From: F23-B02 sp963650165 | GTDB taxonomy: Bacteria; Bacillota; Clostridia; Oscillospirales; Oscillospiraceae | Direction: 5' to 3' | DNA length: 64,000 nucleotides | NCBI GenBank assembly: GCA_963650165.1 | Contig: CAVJKX010000004.1 | Coordinates: 62,001-126,000 of the forward strand | Part shown: in pieces, positions 32,659 to 42,142 of the stretch | Numbering within the stretch: the stretch's first letter is position 1 | Layout of the letters: the number at the start of each line of letters is the position of its first letter | Notes under the pieces: generated by a model | What the model was told of the DNA's origin: nothing | Database searches by the model: none | Seen by the model: only the letters and a program-made list of their open reading frames with translations | Made by a program: the position numbers and the translations under genes

Positions 32659-33137
32659 TAAAGCATGAGATATATGTAAGCCGCGAAAAAAGCGGCATGG
32701 GTCACAATAATGCGGCCGCGCTCATAAAAAAGGCCGCCGCAAGAGCGCTTGCGGCCGAGGGCGCGGACAGGCCCTGCCTTATAAGCGTCATGCTCACCGA
32801 CAATGAGGGCATACGCGAGACGAACCGCGACTTCCGCGGCATTGACGCCGCAACGGATGTGCTGTCGTTTCCCCTAAACGAGCTCACGCCCGGCAGCTTT
32901 GATCCGTCCCTGTGCGACACCGACCCCTATACCGGAGCGGTCATGCTCGGCGACATGATGATATCTCTCGAGCGCTGCGCCGAGCAGGGCGGGGAGTTCG
33001 GCCACGGCTTTGACAGGGAAGTGAGCTACCTCACGGTGCACAGCGTGCTGCATCTTCTCGGCTACGATCACGTCGATGAGGGCGAGATGAAAAAGCAGAT
33101 GCGTGCAAGAGAAAAAGAAATTATGGGAGACATGTGA
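32655..33137 (+). CDS. ybeY: Endoribonuclease YbeY (rRNA maturation)
   Basis: The 160-residue protein carries the zinc motif HSVLHLLGYDH, which differs from the usual HGxLHLxGYDH only at the second residue. YbeY processes the 3' end of 16S rRNA and takes part in ribosome quality control. It overlaps phoH as ATGA and is followed one base later by era. The dgkA and cdd genes often found between ybeY and era are absent. Confidence 0.95.
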   Translation: MIKHEIYVSREKSGMGHNNAAALIKKAAARALAAEGADRPCLISVMLTDNEGIRETNRDFRGIDAATDVLSFPLNELTPGSFDPSLCDTDPYTGAVMLGDMMISLERCAEQGGEFGHGFDREVSYLTVHSVLHLLGYDHVDEGEMKKQMRAREKEIMGDM

Positions 33138-33138
33138 C

Positions 33139-34026
33139 ATGATAACAAAAACAGCCATGATAACGATATGCGGCCGCCCGAACGTCGGCAAATCAACGCT
33201 CACGAACGCCCTCGTCGGCGAAAAAATAGCCATAGTGTCCAACAAGCCGCAGACGACGCGAAACCGCATAAGCGCCGTTGTCAACCGCGGCGATACGCAG
33301 TTTATAATAATCGACACGCCGGGCTTCCATAAGCCGAGAACGCGCCTGGGCGACTATATGGTGAACGTCGTGAAGGAAAGCGTCGCCGATGTTGACGCCG
33401 TGATGCTCATCGTCGAGCCCATTGCCAACATAGGCCGTCAGGAGGAAGAGCTCATAGCCCGCATAAAGGAGACCGGCGTTCCGGCGATACTTGTCATAAA
33501 CAAGATAGACACCGTCGAAAAGCGGGAACTTCTGGAGGTCATGGCGACTTATTCCGCGGCGCATGATTTTGACGCCGTTATCCCCATGTCGGCAAAAAAC
33601 GGCGAGGGGATCGACGAGCTTCTGTCGGAACTTCAGAAACACGCCCAGCCCGGCCCGCAGCTTTTCCCGGACGACATGATATGCGACCAGCCGGAAAAGC
33701 AGATATGCGCGGAGCTCGTGCGCGAAAAGCTGCTTTTGTGCCTGGATAAGGAGATACCGCACGGAACCGCCGTCGAGGTAACGCGCTTTACCGAGCGCGA
33801 TAACGGCATCATTGACCTCGACGTGACCATCTACTGCGAAAAGGCCAGCCACAAGGGCATAATCATCGGTAAGCAGGGCGCGATGCTCAAAAAGATCGGC
33901 GAGCTTGCCCGGCGGGATATCGAGGCGTTTATGGGAACGAAGGTGTTCCTCCAGACCTGGGTAAAGGTCAAGGAAAACTGGCGCGACAGCATGGCGCAGC
34001 TGCGAAACTTCGGCTTCACGGAATAA
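33139..34026 (+). CDS. era: GTPase Era
   Basis: Era is a ribosome-assembly GTPase that binds 16S rRNA. The 295-residue protein has G1 GRPNVGKS at residues 12-19, G3 DTPGFHKP, G4 NKID and a C-terminal KH domain with GIIIGKQGAMLKKIG. The ATG at 33139 gives the usual N-terminus. The genes on either side (ybeY, yqzL, recO) match the conserved Firmicutes order. Confidence 0.97.
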   Translation: MITKTAMITICGRPNVGKSTLTNALVGEKIAIVSNKPQTTRNRISAVVNRGDTQFIIIDTPGFHKPRTRLGDYMVNVVKESVADVDAVMLIVEPIANIGRQEEELIARIKETGVPAILVINKIDTVEKRELLEVMATYSAAHDFDAVIPMSAKNGEGIDELLSELQKHAQPGPQLFPDDMICDQPEKQICAELVREKLLLCLDKEIPHGTAVEVTRFTERDNGIIDLDVTIYCEKASHKGIIIGKQGAMLKKIGELARRDIEAFMGTKVFLQTWVKVKENWRDSMAQLRNFGFTE

Positions 34027-34081
34027 TTACCACACATACTCGCCGCCGTGCTCTGCGATAATAATATCGGAGGCGGCGCAG

Positions 34082-34213
34082 ATGACAAACGATACAGTGT
34101 GGCAGATATTTGCCGAAACAGGCGACCCGATGTGCTGGCTCATGTACAGGGCGTCGGAGAAGCGGAATAAGAAAAAAGCACCGGCGGAGGATTCGCCTTC
34201 GCCGGAGAACTGA
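34082..34213 (+). CDS. yqzL: YqzL-family small protein (43 residues)
   Basis: An ATG at 34082 with GGAGG 8 bases upstream opens a 43-codon frame starting MTNDTVWQIFAETGDPMCW and ending in a charged tail. The W-x-F-x-x-T-G-D pattern and the position between era and recO match the tiny YqzL family of spore-forming Firmicutes. Its function is unknown. It is easily missed because of its size. Confidence 0.8.
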   Translation: MTNDTVWQIFAETGDPMCWLMYRASEKRNKKKAPAEDSPSPEN

Positions 34214-34223
34214 GCGGTTACAT

Positions 34224-34967
34224 ATGTTTAAAACGACAAGGGGCCTCATCCTGCGTGAGGTGCGATACAAGGAGGCCGACAGGATACTCACCGTCCTGAC
34301 GGAGGATATGGGCAAAATGACAGTCAAGGCCCGCGGAGCGCTGCGCAAAAACAGCAAGAACTCGGCCTCGACGCAGCTTCTGGCCTTCTCGGAGCTTACG
34401 CTGCTCGAGCGCAGCGGCTTCTGGTCTGTGAGCGAGGGCTCGACGATAGAGGAGTTCAAGGGTCTGCGCACCGATATAACGGCGCTGTCGCTGGCAAGCT
34501 ATTTCGCCGAGTGCGCCGAGGCACTGTCCGAGGAGGGAAACCCCGATCCGCTGCTTTTGCAGCTTGTGCTCAACTGCCTGTTTGCCCTGTCAAACGGCCT
34601 GTATCCGCAGACGCATATAAAAGCCGCGTTTGAAATGCGCCTGATGGCGCTCTCCGGCTATGAGCCGAACCTCACCTCCTGCTGCGTTTGCGGCTCGTCC
34701 GAGCCCGTATCGCCGCGCTTCAGCCCGCGCAACGGCGTAATATGCTGCCGCGAGTGCAATAATGCGCAGGTGCAGGCAAATTACGAGCTGTGCCCGGCGT
34801 CGCTGCAGGCGCTCAGATATATAGTCTACGCTCCGGCGCGGAAAATGCTTGCCTTTACGCTGCCGGACGATGCACTCGAGCGTGCGTCAAAGGCAGCCGA
34901 GGCATACCTGCTTACTCAGACGGAAAGAAAATTTTCCACTCTCGATTATTGGAGACAGATAAAATAA
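34224..34967 (+). CDS. recO: DNA repair protein RecO
   Basis: RecO helps load RecA during recombinational repair. The 247-residue protein has the N-terminal OB-fold (start MFKTTRGLILREVRYKEAD) and a four-cysteine zinc site (CCVCG and CCREC). It lies downstream of yqzL and its stop shares one base with the mutS2 start (TAATG). Confidence 0.94.
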   Translation: MFKTTRGLILREVRYKEADRILTVLTEDMGKMTVKARGALRKNSKNSASTQLLAFSELTLLERSGFWSVSEGSTIEEFKGLRTDITALSLASYFAECAEALSEEGNPDPLLLQLVLNCLFALSNGLYPQTHIKAAFEMRLMALSGYEPNLTSCCVCGSSEPVSPRFSPRNGVICCRECNNAQVQANYELCPASLQALRYIVYAPARKMLAFTLPDDALERASKAAEAYLLTQTERKFSTLDYWRQIK

Positions 34968-37345
34968 TGGATTTCTACGAAAAATCACTCAACATACTGG
35001 AGCTTCCGGCGGTGCTCGATATGCTCGCCGCGGAGGCCGTTACGGAGGGCGGCAGGGAGGCCTGCCTGAAGCTGCGTCCGAGCGCGGACAGGCTCGAGGT
35101 CAGGAACCGCCTTGCCGAGACGAGCGCGGCAAAGGAAATGATGGTCGTGCGCGGCAGCCCGTCGCTGTCGGGCGTCAAGGATATCCGCCCCTCGCTCAGC
35201 AGAGCGGATCTCGGCGGAAGCCTGAATACGATCGAGCTTCTGAATATTGCCCGCGTTCTGCAGTGCGCGCGCCTCGTAAAGGGCTACACCTCCGACGATA
35301 AGCTCGGCAAAAGCTGCATCGATCATCTTTTTGCTGCGCTTCATGCAAACCGTTTTCTTGAAGAGAAGATAACGGGCTCCATCGTCGGCGAGGACGAGAT
35401 AGCGGACGCTGCATCGCCCGAGCTTGCCAATATCCGCCGCAAGATCCGCGCTGCCGGCGCGCGCGTGCGCGACTGCCTGCAGAAGATCATCTCCTCGCCG
35501 TCCTACGCGAAGGTTTTGCAGGAGCCTATCATAACGATGCGCTCGGACCGCTTCGTCGTTCCCGTCAAGGCCGAGTGCAAGGGCGCGATACCCGGCCTTG
35601 TGCACGATATCTCGGCCTCCGGCGCCACGCTTTTCATTGAGCCCATGGCCGCCGTCAAGGCGAATAACGAGCTGCGCGAGCTCACGGCAAAGGAGAAAAC
35701 GGAGATAGAGCGCATCCTCGCGGAGCTTTCCGCCGACTGTGCCGCCCATGCCGAGGACATAGCCTCGGATTATTCCTATCTTATAACGCTCGACGGTATA
35801 TTTGCCCGCGCAAAGCTCTCGTATAAGCTCGGCGGCATAGAGCCTGAGCTGCGAGACAAGGGCGTCGTGCTGCGACGTGCGCGGCATCCGCTGCTGCCGA
35901 AGGACAAGGCCGTGCCCATAAGCCTCGAGCTCGGCGAGGACTTTGACACGCTTATAATAACCGGACCCAACACCGGCGGCAAGACCGTCACGCTCAAGAC
36001 CATAGGCCTGCTCAACGTCATGGCGCAGTGCGGCCTGCATATCCCCGCCGACGACGGCAGCGGTGTTCCCGTGTACGGGCATGTGCTTGCCGATATCGGC
36101 GACGAGCAGTCTATAGAGCAGAACCTTTCCACCTTCTCGGCACACATGACGAATATCGTGCATATCCTGAAGGAGTGCGGCGACGAGTCGCTTCTGCTGT
36201 TTGACGAGCTCGGCGCGGGCACCGACCCCACGGAGGGCGCGGCGCTTGCCATTGCCGTCATAGAGCATGCACGCAAAATGGGCGCGGACGTTGCGGCAAC
36301 AACGCATTATGCCGAGCTCAAGGTCTATGCGACGAACGAAAGCGGCATCCAGAACGCATCCTGCGAATTCGACGTCGAGACGCTCAGCCCGACCTACAGA
36401 CTGCTCGTCGGCGTTCCCGGCAAATCAAACGCCTTTGCCATATCCGAGCGGCTGGGGCTTTCCAGGGAAATAATCGACGACGCCAAGGCGCGCATCGGAG
36501 TTCAGAACGCAAGCTTCGAGGCAACGATAGAGAAGCTTGAGCAGACAAGAGCGCTGCTCGAGCGTGACAGGGCCGAGACGGCAAAGAAGCTGCGCGAGGC
36601 TGAGGAAAACGCGAAAAAAGCGGCGTTTCTGCGCGCGGAGCTCTCCGTTCGGCTTGAAAAGGCCGACGAGAAGGCCCGCCGCGAAGCCGAGCGCATAATA
36701 GCAGAGGCCCGCGAGACGGCGGAGAGCACCTTTGCCGAGCTCGACGATATGCGCCGGAAGATAAACGAGGATGAGCAGGCCCAGGAGGTCAACCGTGCCC
36801 GCAGCGAGCTGCGGCGCAGGCTCAACGAGCAGCAGGGCAAGCTCAAGGCCAAGGAGCCGGAAAAGCCGAAGGAGGAGAAGAAATCCGCCCGTGAGGTCAG
36901 AGCCGGCGACACGGTCGAGATAAAATCCATGGGCGCAAAGGCCGAGGTCATAGACGTTAATCCCGACGGAACGCTCAACCTCCGAGCCGGCATTATGAGC
37001 GTCAGGCTCAAGCCCGAGGACGTGTATCTCATCGAAGGCGGCGCCGCAAAGCGGAAAAAGCAGGGCGTTACCATCTCCGGAGGCAGTGCGCCGCGCGCGG
37101 CCGTGAGCCCGGAGATAGACCTGCGCGGCATGGAGAGCATAGAGGCCGTAAATGCCGCCGAGCAGTATATAGACAGCGCCGTTATGGGAAAGCTGAAAAC
37201 CGTGACCATAATACACGGCAAGGGCACCGGAGCCCTGCGCACTGCCGTCCAGCAGATGCTCAGGCGCAACAAAGCCGTGAAAAGTTTCAGATTGGGTCGT
37301 TTCGGCGAGGGCGAAAGCGGCGTGACAATAGTCGAATTGAAATAA
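34967..37345 (+). CDS. mutS2: MutS2-type endonuclease
   Basis: The 792-residue protein has the MutS core without the mismatch-recognition domain. The Walker A motif is GPNTGGKT and Walker B is LLFDELGAGTDPTEG. A long coiled-coil region follows and the C-terminal Smr nuclease domain has EIDLRG and HGKGTGALR. MutS2 suppresses recombination and rescues collided ribosomes in Firmicutes. The frame extends upstream within recO, but the ATG at 34967, with GGAGA before it, gives the family N-terminus. Confidence 0.96.
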   Translation: MDFYEKSLNILELPAVLDMLAAEAVTEGGREACLKLRPSADRLEVRNRLAETSAAKEMMVVRGSPSLSGVKDIRPSLSRADLGGSLNTIELLNIARVLQCARLVKGYTSDDKLGKSCIDHLFAALHANRFLEEKITGSIVGEDEIADAASPELANIRRKIRAAGARVRDCLQKIISSPSYAKVLQEPIITMRSDRFVVPVKAECKGAIPGLVHDISASGATLFIEPMAAVKANNELRELTAKEKTEIERILAELSADCAAHAEDIASDYSYLITLDGIFARAKLSYKLGGIEPELRDKGVVLRRARHPLLPKDKAVPISLELGEDFDTLIITGPNTGGKTVTLKTIGLLNVMAQCGLHIPADDGSGVPVYGHVLADIGDEQSIEQNLSTFSAHMTNIVHILKECGDESLLLFDELGAGTDPTEGAALAIAVIEHARKMGADVAATTHYAELKVYATNESGIQNASCEFDVETLSPTYRLLVGVPGKSNAFAISERLGLSREIIDDAKARIGVQNASFEATIEKLEQTRALLERDRAETAKKLREAEENAKKAAFLRAELSVRLEKADEKARREAERIIAEARETAESTFAELDDMRRKINEDEQAQEVNRARSELRRRLNEQQGKLKAKEPEKPKEEKKSAREVRAGDTVEIKSMGAKAEVIDVNPDGTLNLRAGIMSVRLKPEDVYLIEGGAAKRKKQGVTISGGSAPRAAVSPEIDLRGMESIEAVNAAEQYIDSAVMGKLKTVTIIHGKGTGALRTAVQQMLRRNKAVKSFRLGRFGEGESGVTIVELK

Positions 37346-37401
37346 AAGCAATCGAGAAAATTTATTAATAATGTGTAAATCTACGAAATAGACAAAAGCA
37401 G

Positions 37402-37430
37402 TTGACCTTTTTTAAATAATTTGCTAAAGT
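37402..37430 (+). promoter_or_regulatory. Promoter of the HPr gene
   Basis: TTGACC (37402-37407) and TAAAGT (37425-37430) are separated by 17 bp, with a TGC extension before the -10. The surrounding 80 bp are AT-rich, in contrast to the neighbouring genes. Confidence 0.65.
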
Positions 37431-37465
37431 AGAGTAAACTTTTGTGATCAAGAGGAGTGGCGAGA

Positions 37466-37729
37466 ATGGTAACCAAAGAAGTAGTTATTAATAATCAGGT
37501 GGGACTCCACGCAAGACCTGCTACTTTCTTTATTCAGAAGGCTAACGAATTCAAGAGCAGCATCTGGATAGAGAAAGAGGACAGACGCGTTAATGCCAAG
37601 AGCCTGCTCGGCGTTCTCTCTTTGGGCATCGTCAAGGGCACTGCCGTGAACCTTATTGCAGACGGTGCCGACGAGGCAACTGCTGTCGATACGCTTTCCG
37701 AGCTTATCGCATCCGACTTTACCGAGTGA
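37466..37729 (+). CDS. ptsH: Phosphocarrier protein HPr
   Basis: The 87-residue protein has His15 in GLHARPAT and Ser46 in AKSLLGVLS at exactly the family positions when translation starts at the ATG at 37466, which GAGGAG precedes by 8 bases. His15 carries phosphate from enzyme I to sugar permeases. Ser46 is phosphorylated by HPr kinase in catabolite repression. It has its own promoter and a following hairpin, and no enzyme I gene is nearby. A Crh-like protein is unlikely because His15 is present. Confidence 0.95.
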   Translation: MVTKEVVINNQVGLHARPATFFIQKANEFKSSIWIEKEDRRVNAKSLLGVLSLGIVKGTAVNLIADGADEATAVDTLSELIASDFTE

Positions 37730-37745
37730 TATAAAGAACGAAGCT

Positions 37746-37770
37746 AAGGGCGTGTTTTTAACACGCCCTT
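37746..37770 (+). terminator. Probable terminator after HPr
   Basis: A perfect 11-bp inverted repeat (AAGGGCGTGTT/AACACGCCCTT) with a 3-base loop follows the HPr stop by 17 bases. The T-run after it is short, so termination may be partial. Confidence 0.6.
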
Positions 37771-37797
37771 ATTCGCTATACAGGGAATAATGTTGTC

Positions 37798-38664
37798 ATG
37801 AAAAAAGAAAACAGAGCGATACTGGAAATGCTCATATGCGCTTCGCTGTGGAGCATTGCCGGCATATTCATAAAGCTTATACCGTGGAATTCCTTCGTAA
37901 TATCCGCGCTGCGCAGCTTCTTCGCGGGCCTGACGGTGCTTGCATATATAAAGCTCAAGGGCTACAAAATAATAATCAACCGCCGGACGCTTGTCCCCGG
38001 TGTGCTGCTGGGCATAGTGTATATCGCCTTCGTAGCGGCCAATAAGCTCACCACCGCGGCAAACGCCATAGTTCTGCAATTTACGGATACCATATTCATA
38101 GTGATTTTCTCGGCGCTGTTTCTCGGCCAGCGCTTTAAAAAGCGCGACGTTATCGCCGTTATATGCACCTTTGCCGGCATAGCCATGTTCTTTCTCGACC
38201 AGCTTGCCGACGGATACCTGCTGGGCAATTTCGTCGCCATCTTTGCCGGAGCCTGCCTCGGCGGAATGTTCATAACCATGGGCAAGGCAGAGCCGCCCGA
38301 GCGCTTTTCGGCGATGCTCATAGGGCAGATCTTCGCATTCCTGTTCGGCCTGCCGTTTATCATAACGACAAAGCCGGAGTTTTCCGCGCTGCCGGTGCTG
38401 TATATAATCATTCTCGGCGTTCTGCAGCTGGGTATACCGTACATTCTCTACGGCAGAGCTGCAGAGCACTGCCCGCCGCTTGCGTGCAGTCTCCTCGGCG
38501 CCGTGGAGCCGCTTTTAAACCCAGTGTGGGTGCTCATATTCGACGGCGAGAAGCCGGGGCTTTTCGCGTTTATCGGCGGTATTATCGTTATAGTGTCCGT
38601 AACGGCATGGTGTATTGCCGGAAGCAGGGACGGTGAGGGATCGGATGCGCGAAAAGCTGCTTGA
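37798..38664 (+). CDS. EamA/DMT-family transporter
   Basis: The 288-residue protein has ten hydrophobic segments arranged as two EamA halves, typical of the drug/metabolite transporter superfamily. The substrate is unknown. Members export amino acids, nucleotides sugars or other metabolites. Its 3' end overlaps uvrC by 20 bp. Confidence 0.88.
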   Translation: MKKENRAILEMLICASLWSIAGIFIKLIPWNSFVISALRSFFAGLTVLAYIKLKGYKIIINRRTLVPGVLLGIVYIAFVAANKLTTAANAIVLQFTDTIFIVIFSALFLGQRFKKRDVIAVICTFAGIAMFFLDQLADGYLLGNFVAIFAGACLGGMFITMGKAEPPERFSAMLIGQIFAFLFGLPFIITTKPEFSALPVLYIIILGVLQLGIPYILYGRAAEHCPPLACSLLGAVEPLLNPVWVLIFDGEKPGLFAFIGGIIVIVSVTAWCIAGSRDGEGSDARKAA

Positions 38665-40459
38665 AAAAGCAAACAGGCTGCCGCTGCTGCCGGGCGTTTA
38701 TATCATGCTCGACGCGGCGGGGCAGGTCATATATGTAGGCAAGGCCAAGAAGCTCAAAAACCGCGTGACGAGCTACTTCCGCGGCTCGCACCTGCCGAAG
38801 GTCGAGGCCATGGTGCAGAAGGTCGCCGACTTCAACGTCATCGTCGTAAACTCGGAGTTTGAGTCGCTGATCCTCGAAAACTCGCTTATAAAGCAGCATC
38901 AGCCGCATTATAATATCCTTTTGAAGGACGACAAGGGCTATCCCTTTATAAGGCTGGATAAAAAAGCGCCGTATCCGCGCTTTACCGTCACCTCCGCCGC
39001 AAAGAAGGACGGGGCGGTGTACTTCGGTCCCTTCGGAGGGCGCAGCGTTACGCACGATATAATCGACGCCGCATCCAAGGCTGTCGGCCTTGCGACCTGC
39101 TCAAAGCGCTTTCCGCGCGATATCGGCAGAGACAGACCCTGCCTGAACTACCACATGGGCAACTGCCGCGGCTGGTGCAGGGGAGAGCTCACGCAGGAGG
39201 AATACCGCCTCGCCGTCGAACAGGCCTGCCTCATTTTAAACGGACGCACCTCGGAGCTCATAGAGGAGCTCACGGCGAAAATGACCGAGGACGCAGAGCA
39301 GCTGCGCTTTGAGGCGGCGGCCGAAAAGCGCGACAGGATAAGAGCGATACAAAGCGTTTCAAACAAGCAGAAGGTCATAGCGACGGCCTTTTCCGATACC
39401 GATGCCGTCGGCTTTTCACGCGGCGCAAAAAGCTGCTTCGTCGTTCTGCATTTTAACGGCGGCTCGCTCACGGGCAAGGACTTTGAGCTCGTTTCGGAGC
39501 CGCTTGAGAGCGACTGTGAGGCTGTCTCGGCCTATATCCGGCAGTATTACGCCCTGCGCGGCACGCTGCCGAAGAGCATACTCCTGCGCGAAATGCCGGA
39601 GGATGCCGAGGCACTCGGTGAGCTGTTTGCGCAGATATCGGGCCACAGAGTGAGCATGGAAGCGCCGCAGAGGGGCGACAGGCTGCATCTTGTAGAGCGC
39701 GCGGAAATGAACGCGTCCGAGGAGATACTGCGCGCCACCACCGCCCAGCAGCGGCGCAGAAGTACGCTGCTGTGGCTTCAGAAGTCTCTGGAGCTGCCGG
39801 AGTACCCCGAACGCATCGAGGCCTTTGACGTGTCAAACCTCGGCGATACGGGCATCGTGGCGGCAATGACGGTGCACCGCGGCGGCAAGCCCAGCAAGAA
39901 GGACTACCGAAAATTCAGGATACGTGATCTTGAGATACGCGACGACTATGCAAGCATGTCGCAGGCTGTGTACCGCCGCTTTGCGCATTTGAAAAACGGC
40001 GACGGCGGCTTTTCGGAAAAGCCGCAGCTGCTGCTCATCGACGGCGGCATGACCCATGCCGCGGCGGCCGAGAAAGCGCTCGGTGAGCTCGGCATAAGCG
40101 TGCCGGTGTTCGGCATGGTAAAGGATGACCGGCACAGAACCCGCGCACTCGTCACAGGCTCCGGGCACGAGATATGCATAAACGGTAATCCCGCGGCCTT
40201 TGCGCTCATCGGAAATATCCAGGAGGAAACGCACCGCTTTGCCATTGAATATCAGCGCTCGCTGCGGAACGAGAGCTTCGGTTCGGAGCTCGGCTCAATT
40301 CCCGGAGTGGGCAGCGTCAGGAAAAACGAGCTGCTGCGGCACTTCAAAACGCTCAAGGCGATAAAGGCCGCAAGCGTGGACGAGCTGTGCGCCGCCGTTC
40401 CGAGGAACACGGCGAGGGCGGTTTACGAATACTATCATAAAAACGAGGATAAGACATGA
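38645..40459 (+). CDS. uvrC: UvrABC system protein C
   Basis: UvrC makes the two incisions in nucleotide excision repair. The 604-residue protein has an N-terminal GIY-YIG nuclease domain (LPGVYIMLDAAGQVIYVGKA), a UVR motif near residue 210, an RNase H-like domain with FDVSNLGDTG and LLIDGG, and a C-terminal HhH pair. The ATG at 38645 follows GAGGG by about 6 bases. It overlaps the gene before and the gene after. Confidence 0.97.
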   Translation: MREKLLEKANRLPLLPGVYIMLDAAGQVIYVGKAKKLKNRVTSYFRGSHLPKVEAMVQKVADFNVIVVNSEFESLILENSLIKQHQPHYNILLKDDKGYPFIRLDKKAPYPRFTVTSAAKKDGAVYFGPFGGRSVTHDIIDAASKAVGLATCSKRFPRDIGRDRPCLNYHMGNCRGWCRGELTQEEYRLAVEQACLILNGRTSELIEELTAKMTEDAEQLRFEAAAEKRDRIRAIQSVSNKQKVIATAFSDTDAVGFSRGAKSCFVVLHFNGGSLTGKDFELVSEPLESDCEAVSAYIRQYYALRGTLPKSILLREMPEDAEALGELFAQISGHRVSMEAPQRGDRLHLVERAEMNASEEILRATTAQQRRRSTLLWLQKSLELPEYPERIEAFDVSNLGDTGIVAAMTVHRGGKPSKKDYRKFRIRDLEIRDDYASMSQAVYRRFAHLKNGDGGFSEKPQLLLIDGGMTHAAAAEKALGELGISVPVFGMVKDDRHRTRALVTGSGHEICINGNPAAFALIGNIQEETHRFAIEYQRSLRNESFGSELGSIPGVGSVRKNELLRHFKTLKAIKAASVDELCAAVPRNTARAVYEYYHKNEDKT

Positions 40460-40998
40460 GAATAATAAGCGGAACAAAGCGCGGCAAAAAGCTCAGAGAG
40501 CCGGACAGCTATGATATACGCCCTACGACCGACATGGTCAAGGAGTCGATGTTCAACATCGTCCAGTTTGACATTGAGGGCAGGCGGGTGCTCGACCTTT
40601 TTGCCGGCACGGGTCAGCTCGGCCTTGAATGCCTCAGCCGCGGCGCGAAGGAGGTCACCTTCGTTGACCAGAGCAGGGAGGCCATAGCCATTGTAAAGCA
40701 GAATATAAAAAGCTGCGGCTTTGAAGCGCGCGTCATCCAGAGCGACTCGATAGCCTTCCTTGAGCGCGGCGCGAAGTTCGACCTCATACTGCTCGATCCG
40801 CCCTATGCGACAAATCTTATCGACAGAGCGCTGCAAATTATCAATTCCGTTGACATCTTGACGGAAAGTGGTATAATTATGTGCGAAAGTGGGCGCGAAA
40901 AGCCCATGCCGGAGATGAATATGCCCTACTTTAAGTGTAAGGAGTACAACTACGGCAAAGTTAAGCTTACTACTTACAGCAGGGAGACAAACAAATGA
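40456..40998 (+). CDS. rsmD: 16S rRNA (guanine966-N2)-methyltransferase
   Basis: The 180-residue protein has the family start MRIISGTKRGKKL, the SAM loop DLFAGTGQLG and the N6/N2 methylase motif DPPY. It methylates G966 of 16S rRNA. It overlaps uvrC and coaD by 4 bp each, and the rsmD-coaD pair is common in Firmicutes. Confidence 0.96.
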   Translation: MRIISGTKRGKKLREPDSYDIRPTTDMVKESMFNIVQFDIEGRRVLDLFAGTGQLGLECLSRGAKEVTFVDQSREAIAIVKQNIKSCGFEARVIQSDSIAFLERGAKFDLILLDPPYATNLIDRALQIINSVDILTESGIIMCESGREKPMPEMNMPYFKCKEYNYGKVKLTTYSRETNK

Positions 40999-41486
40999 GT
41001 CTTGCAATATGCCCCGGCAGCTTTGACCCCATAACGCTCGGCCACCTCGATATCATCCGCCGCTCGGCGAAGATATTCGATAAGGTTATAGTGTGCATCA
41101 TGTTCAATTCAACGAAAACCAAGCCCATGTTCACTATAGACGAGCGTGTCGAAATGGTGAAAAAAGTGGTAGGGGATCTTCCCAACGTCGAGGTCGACAC
41201 CTCCGACGGGCTGCTTGCCGAGTACGCAAAGCGCTTCGAGGGCGCCGTGCTGGTAAAGGGAATGAGGGCCACCTCCGATTTTGAATACGAATTTCAGATG
41301 AACCTTATCAATAAGAAAATAAATCCCGCGCTTGAAACGATGTTTCTTGCGGCAAGCGAAAAATATACGTTCCTGAGCTCATCCGTCGTGCGCGAAATGG
41401 CGTCGTACGGCGCCGATCTCTCGGGCTTTGTCCCCTGCGAGATCAAGGAAGAGATAGCTCGGAAGGCTAAGTTATGGAGGCATTGA
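40995..41486 (+). CDS. coaD: Phosphopantetheine adenylyltransferase
   Basis: CoaD makes dephospho-CoA from phosphopantetheine and ATP, the penultimate step of coenzyme A synthesis. The 163-residue protein has the nucleotidyltransferase motifs PGSFDPITLGH and SSSVVRE. It overlaps rsmD by 4 bp and ends just before the coiled-coil gene. Confidence 0.97.
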   Translation: MSLAICPGSFDPITLGHLDIIRRSAKIFDKVIVCIMFNSTKTKPMFTIDERVEMVKKVVGDLPNVEVDTSDGLLAEYAKRFEGAVLVKGMRATSDFEYEFQMNLINKKINPALETMFLAASEKYTFLSSSVVREMASYGADLSGFVPCEIKEEIARKAKLWRH

Positions 41487-41487
41487 T

Positions 41488-41997
41488 ATGAGCGAGAAAA
41501 ATGTTGAGGTAATGGACCTTATCGAGACCCTGTACAACATGGTGACGGAGGCCTGGGGCGTTCCTCTCGGAAACGATAAGTGCATCGTCGAGAGAGAAAA
41601 CGTTCTGGAGATACTCAATGAGATAAAAACGCGCATCCCCGTGGAGCTTGCGGAGGCAAAGCGCCTTGTGTCCGCGCGCGACGAGTTTATCGGCAACGCA
41701 AAGCGCGAGGCGGAGTCGATCCGCAAAAACGCTGAGGATAAGGCCCGCGCCATGCTCGAGGAGCAGGAGATCGTGCGCGTTGCAAAGCAGCACAGCACGG
41801 AGCTTGTGAACAATGCCGAGTATAAGTCCAAGGAGCTGCGCCGCGTTGCAAACGAATATGTCGACGAGATACTCCGCCGCACGGAGGAGACCGTAGGCGC
41901 CGCCCTCAAGAGCATAAACCAGTCCAGAGCCAGCTTCCGCAGCCTCGCAGGCTCCGCGGCTCCCGCGCAGCCCGTAAGCCAGGACGAGGAAGAGTAA
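41488..41997 (+). CDS. Coiled-coil protein found next to coaD in Clostridia
   Basis: The 169-residue, highly charged protein is predicted to be mostly a long coiled coil from about residue 35 to 145, with a Pro/Ala-rich acidic tail. It resembles proteins often labelled ATPase or V-type ATPase subunit H-like that sit beside coaD in Clostridia. No catalytic motif is present. A DivIVA-like or other structural role is possible. It starts two bases after coaD and is followed by a strong terminator. Confidence 0.75.
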   Translation: MSEKNVEVMDLIETLYNMVTEAWGVPLGNDKCIVERENVLEILNEIKTRIPVELAEAKRLVSARDEFIGNAKREAESIRKNAEDKARAMLEEQEIVRVAKQHSTELVNNAEYKSKELRRVANEYVDEILRRTEETVGAALKSINQSRASFRSLAGSAAPAQPVSQDEEE

Positions 41998-42013
41998 ACA
42001 ATAATACAAAGCC

Positions 42014-42046
42014 AAACGGAGACACGAAAACGTGCCTCCGTTTTTT
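42014..42046 (+). terminator. Rho-independent terminator after the coaD group
   Basis: AAACGGAG-A-CACG (42014-42026) pairs with 42031-42043 across a four-A loop with one mismatch. Six T residues end the plus-strand signal. Confidence 0.9.
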
Positions 42047-42050
42047 GCGC

Positions 42051-42087
42051 GAAAATTCAGGCGTCACCCAAACGGATGACGCCTGAA
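42051..42087 (-). terminator. Terminator of the acyl-CoA redox operon (minus strand)
   Basis: A perfect 11-bp stem (TTCAGGCGTCA at 42056-42066 with 42077-42087) is followed on the minus strand by ATTTTC. It lies about 130 bases beyond the CoA-transferase stop codon. Confidence 0.65.
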
Positions 42088-42142
42088 CTTAGGGAAGGAA
42101 TAAGGAAGGAGAATAATGATTGGTAAAGCTGATTGAGGGGTA

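Noticed and set aside
42115..42138. ATG with GGAAGGAG upstream opening a six-codon frame
   Set aside because: It stops after six codons, shows no conservation signal and is probably a chance feature of the purine-rich tract.
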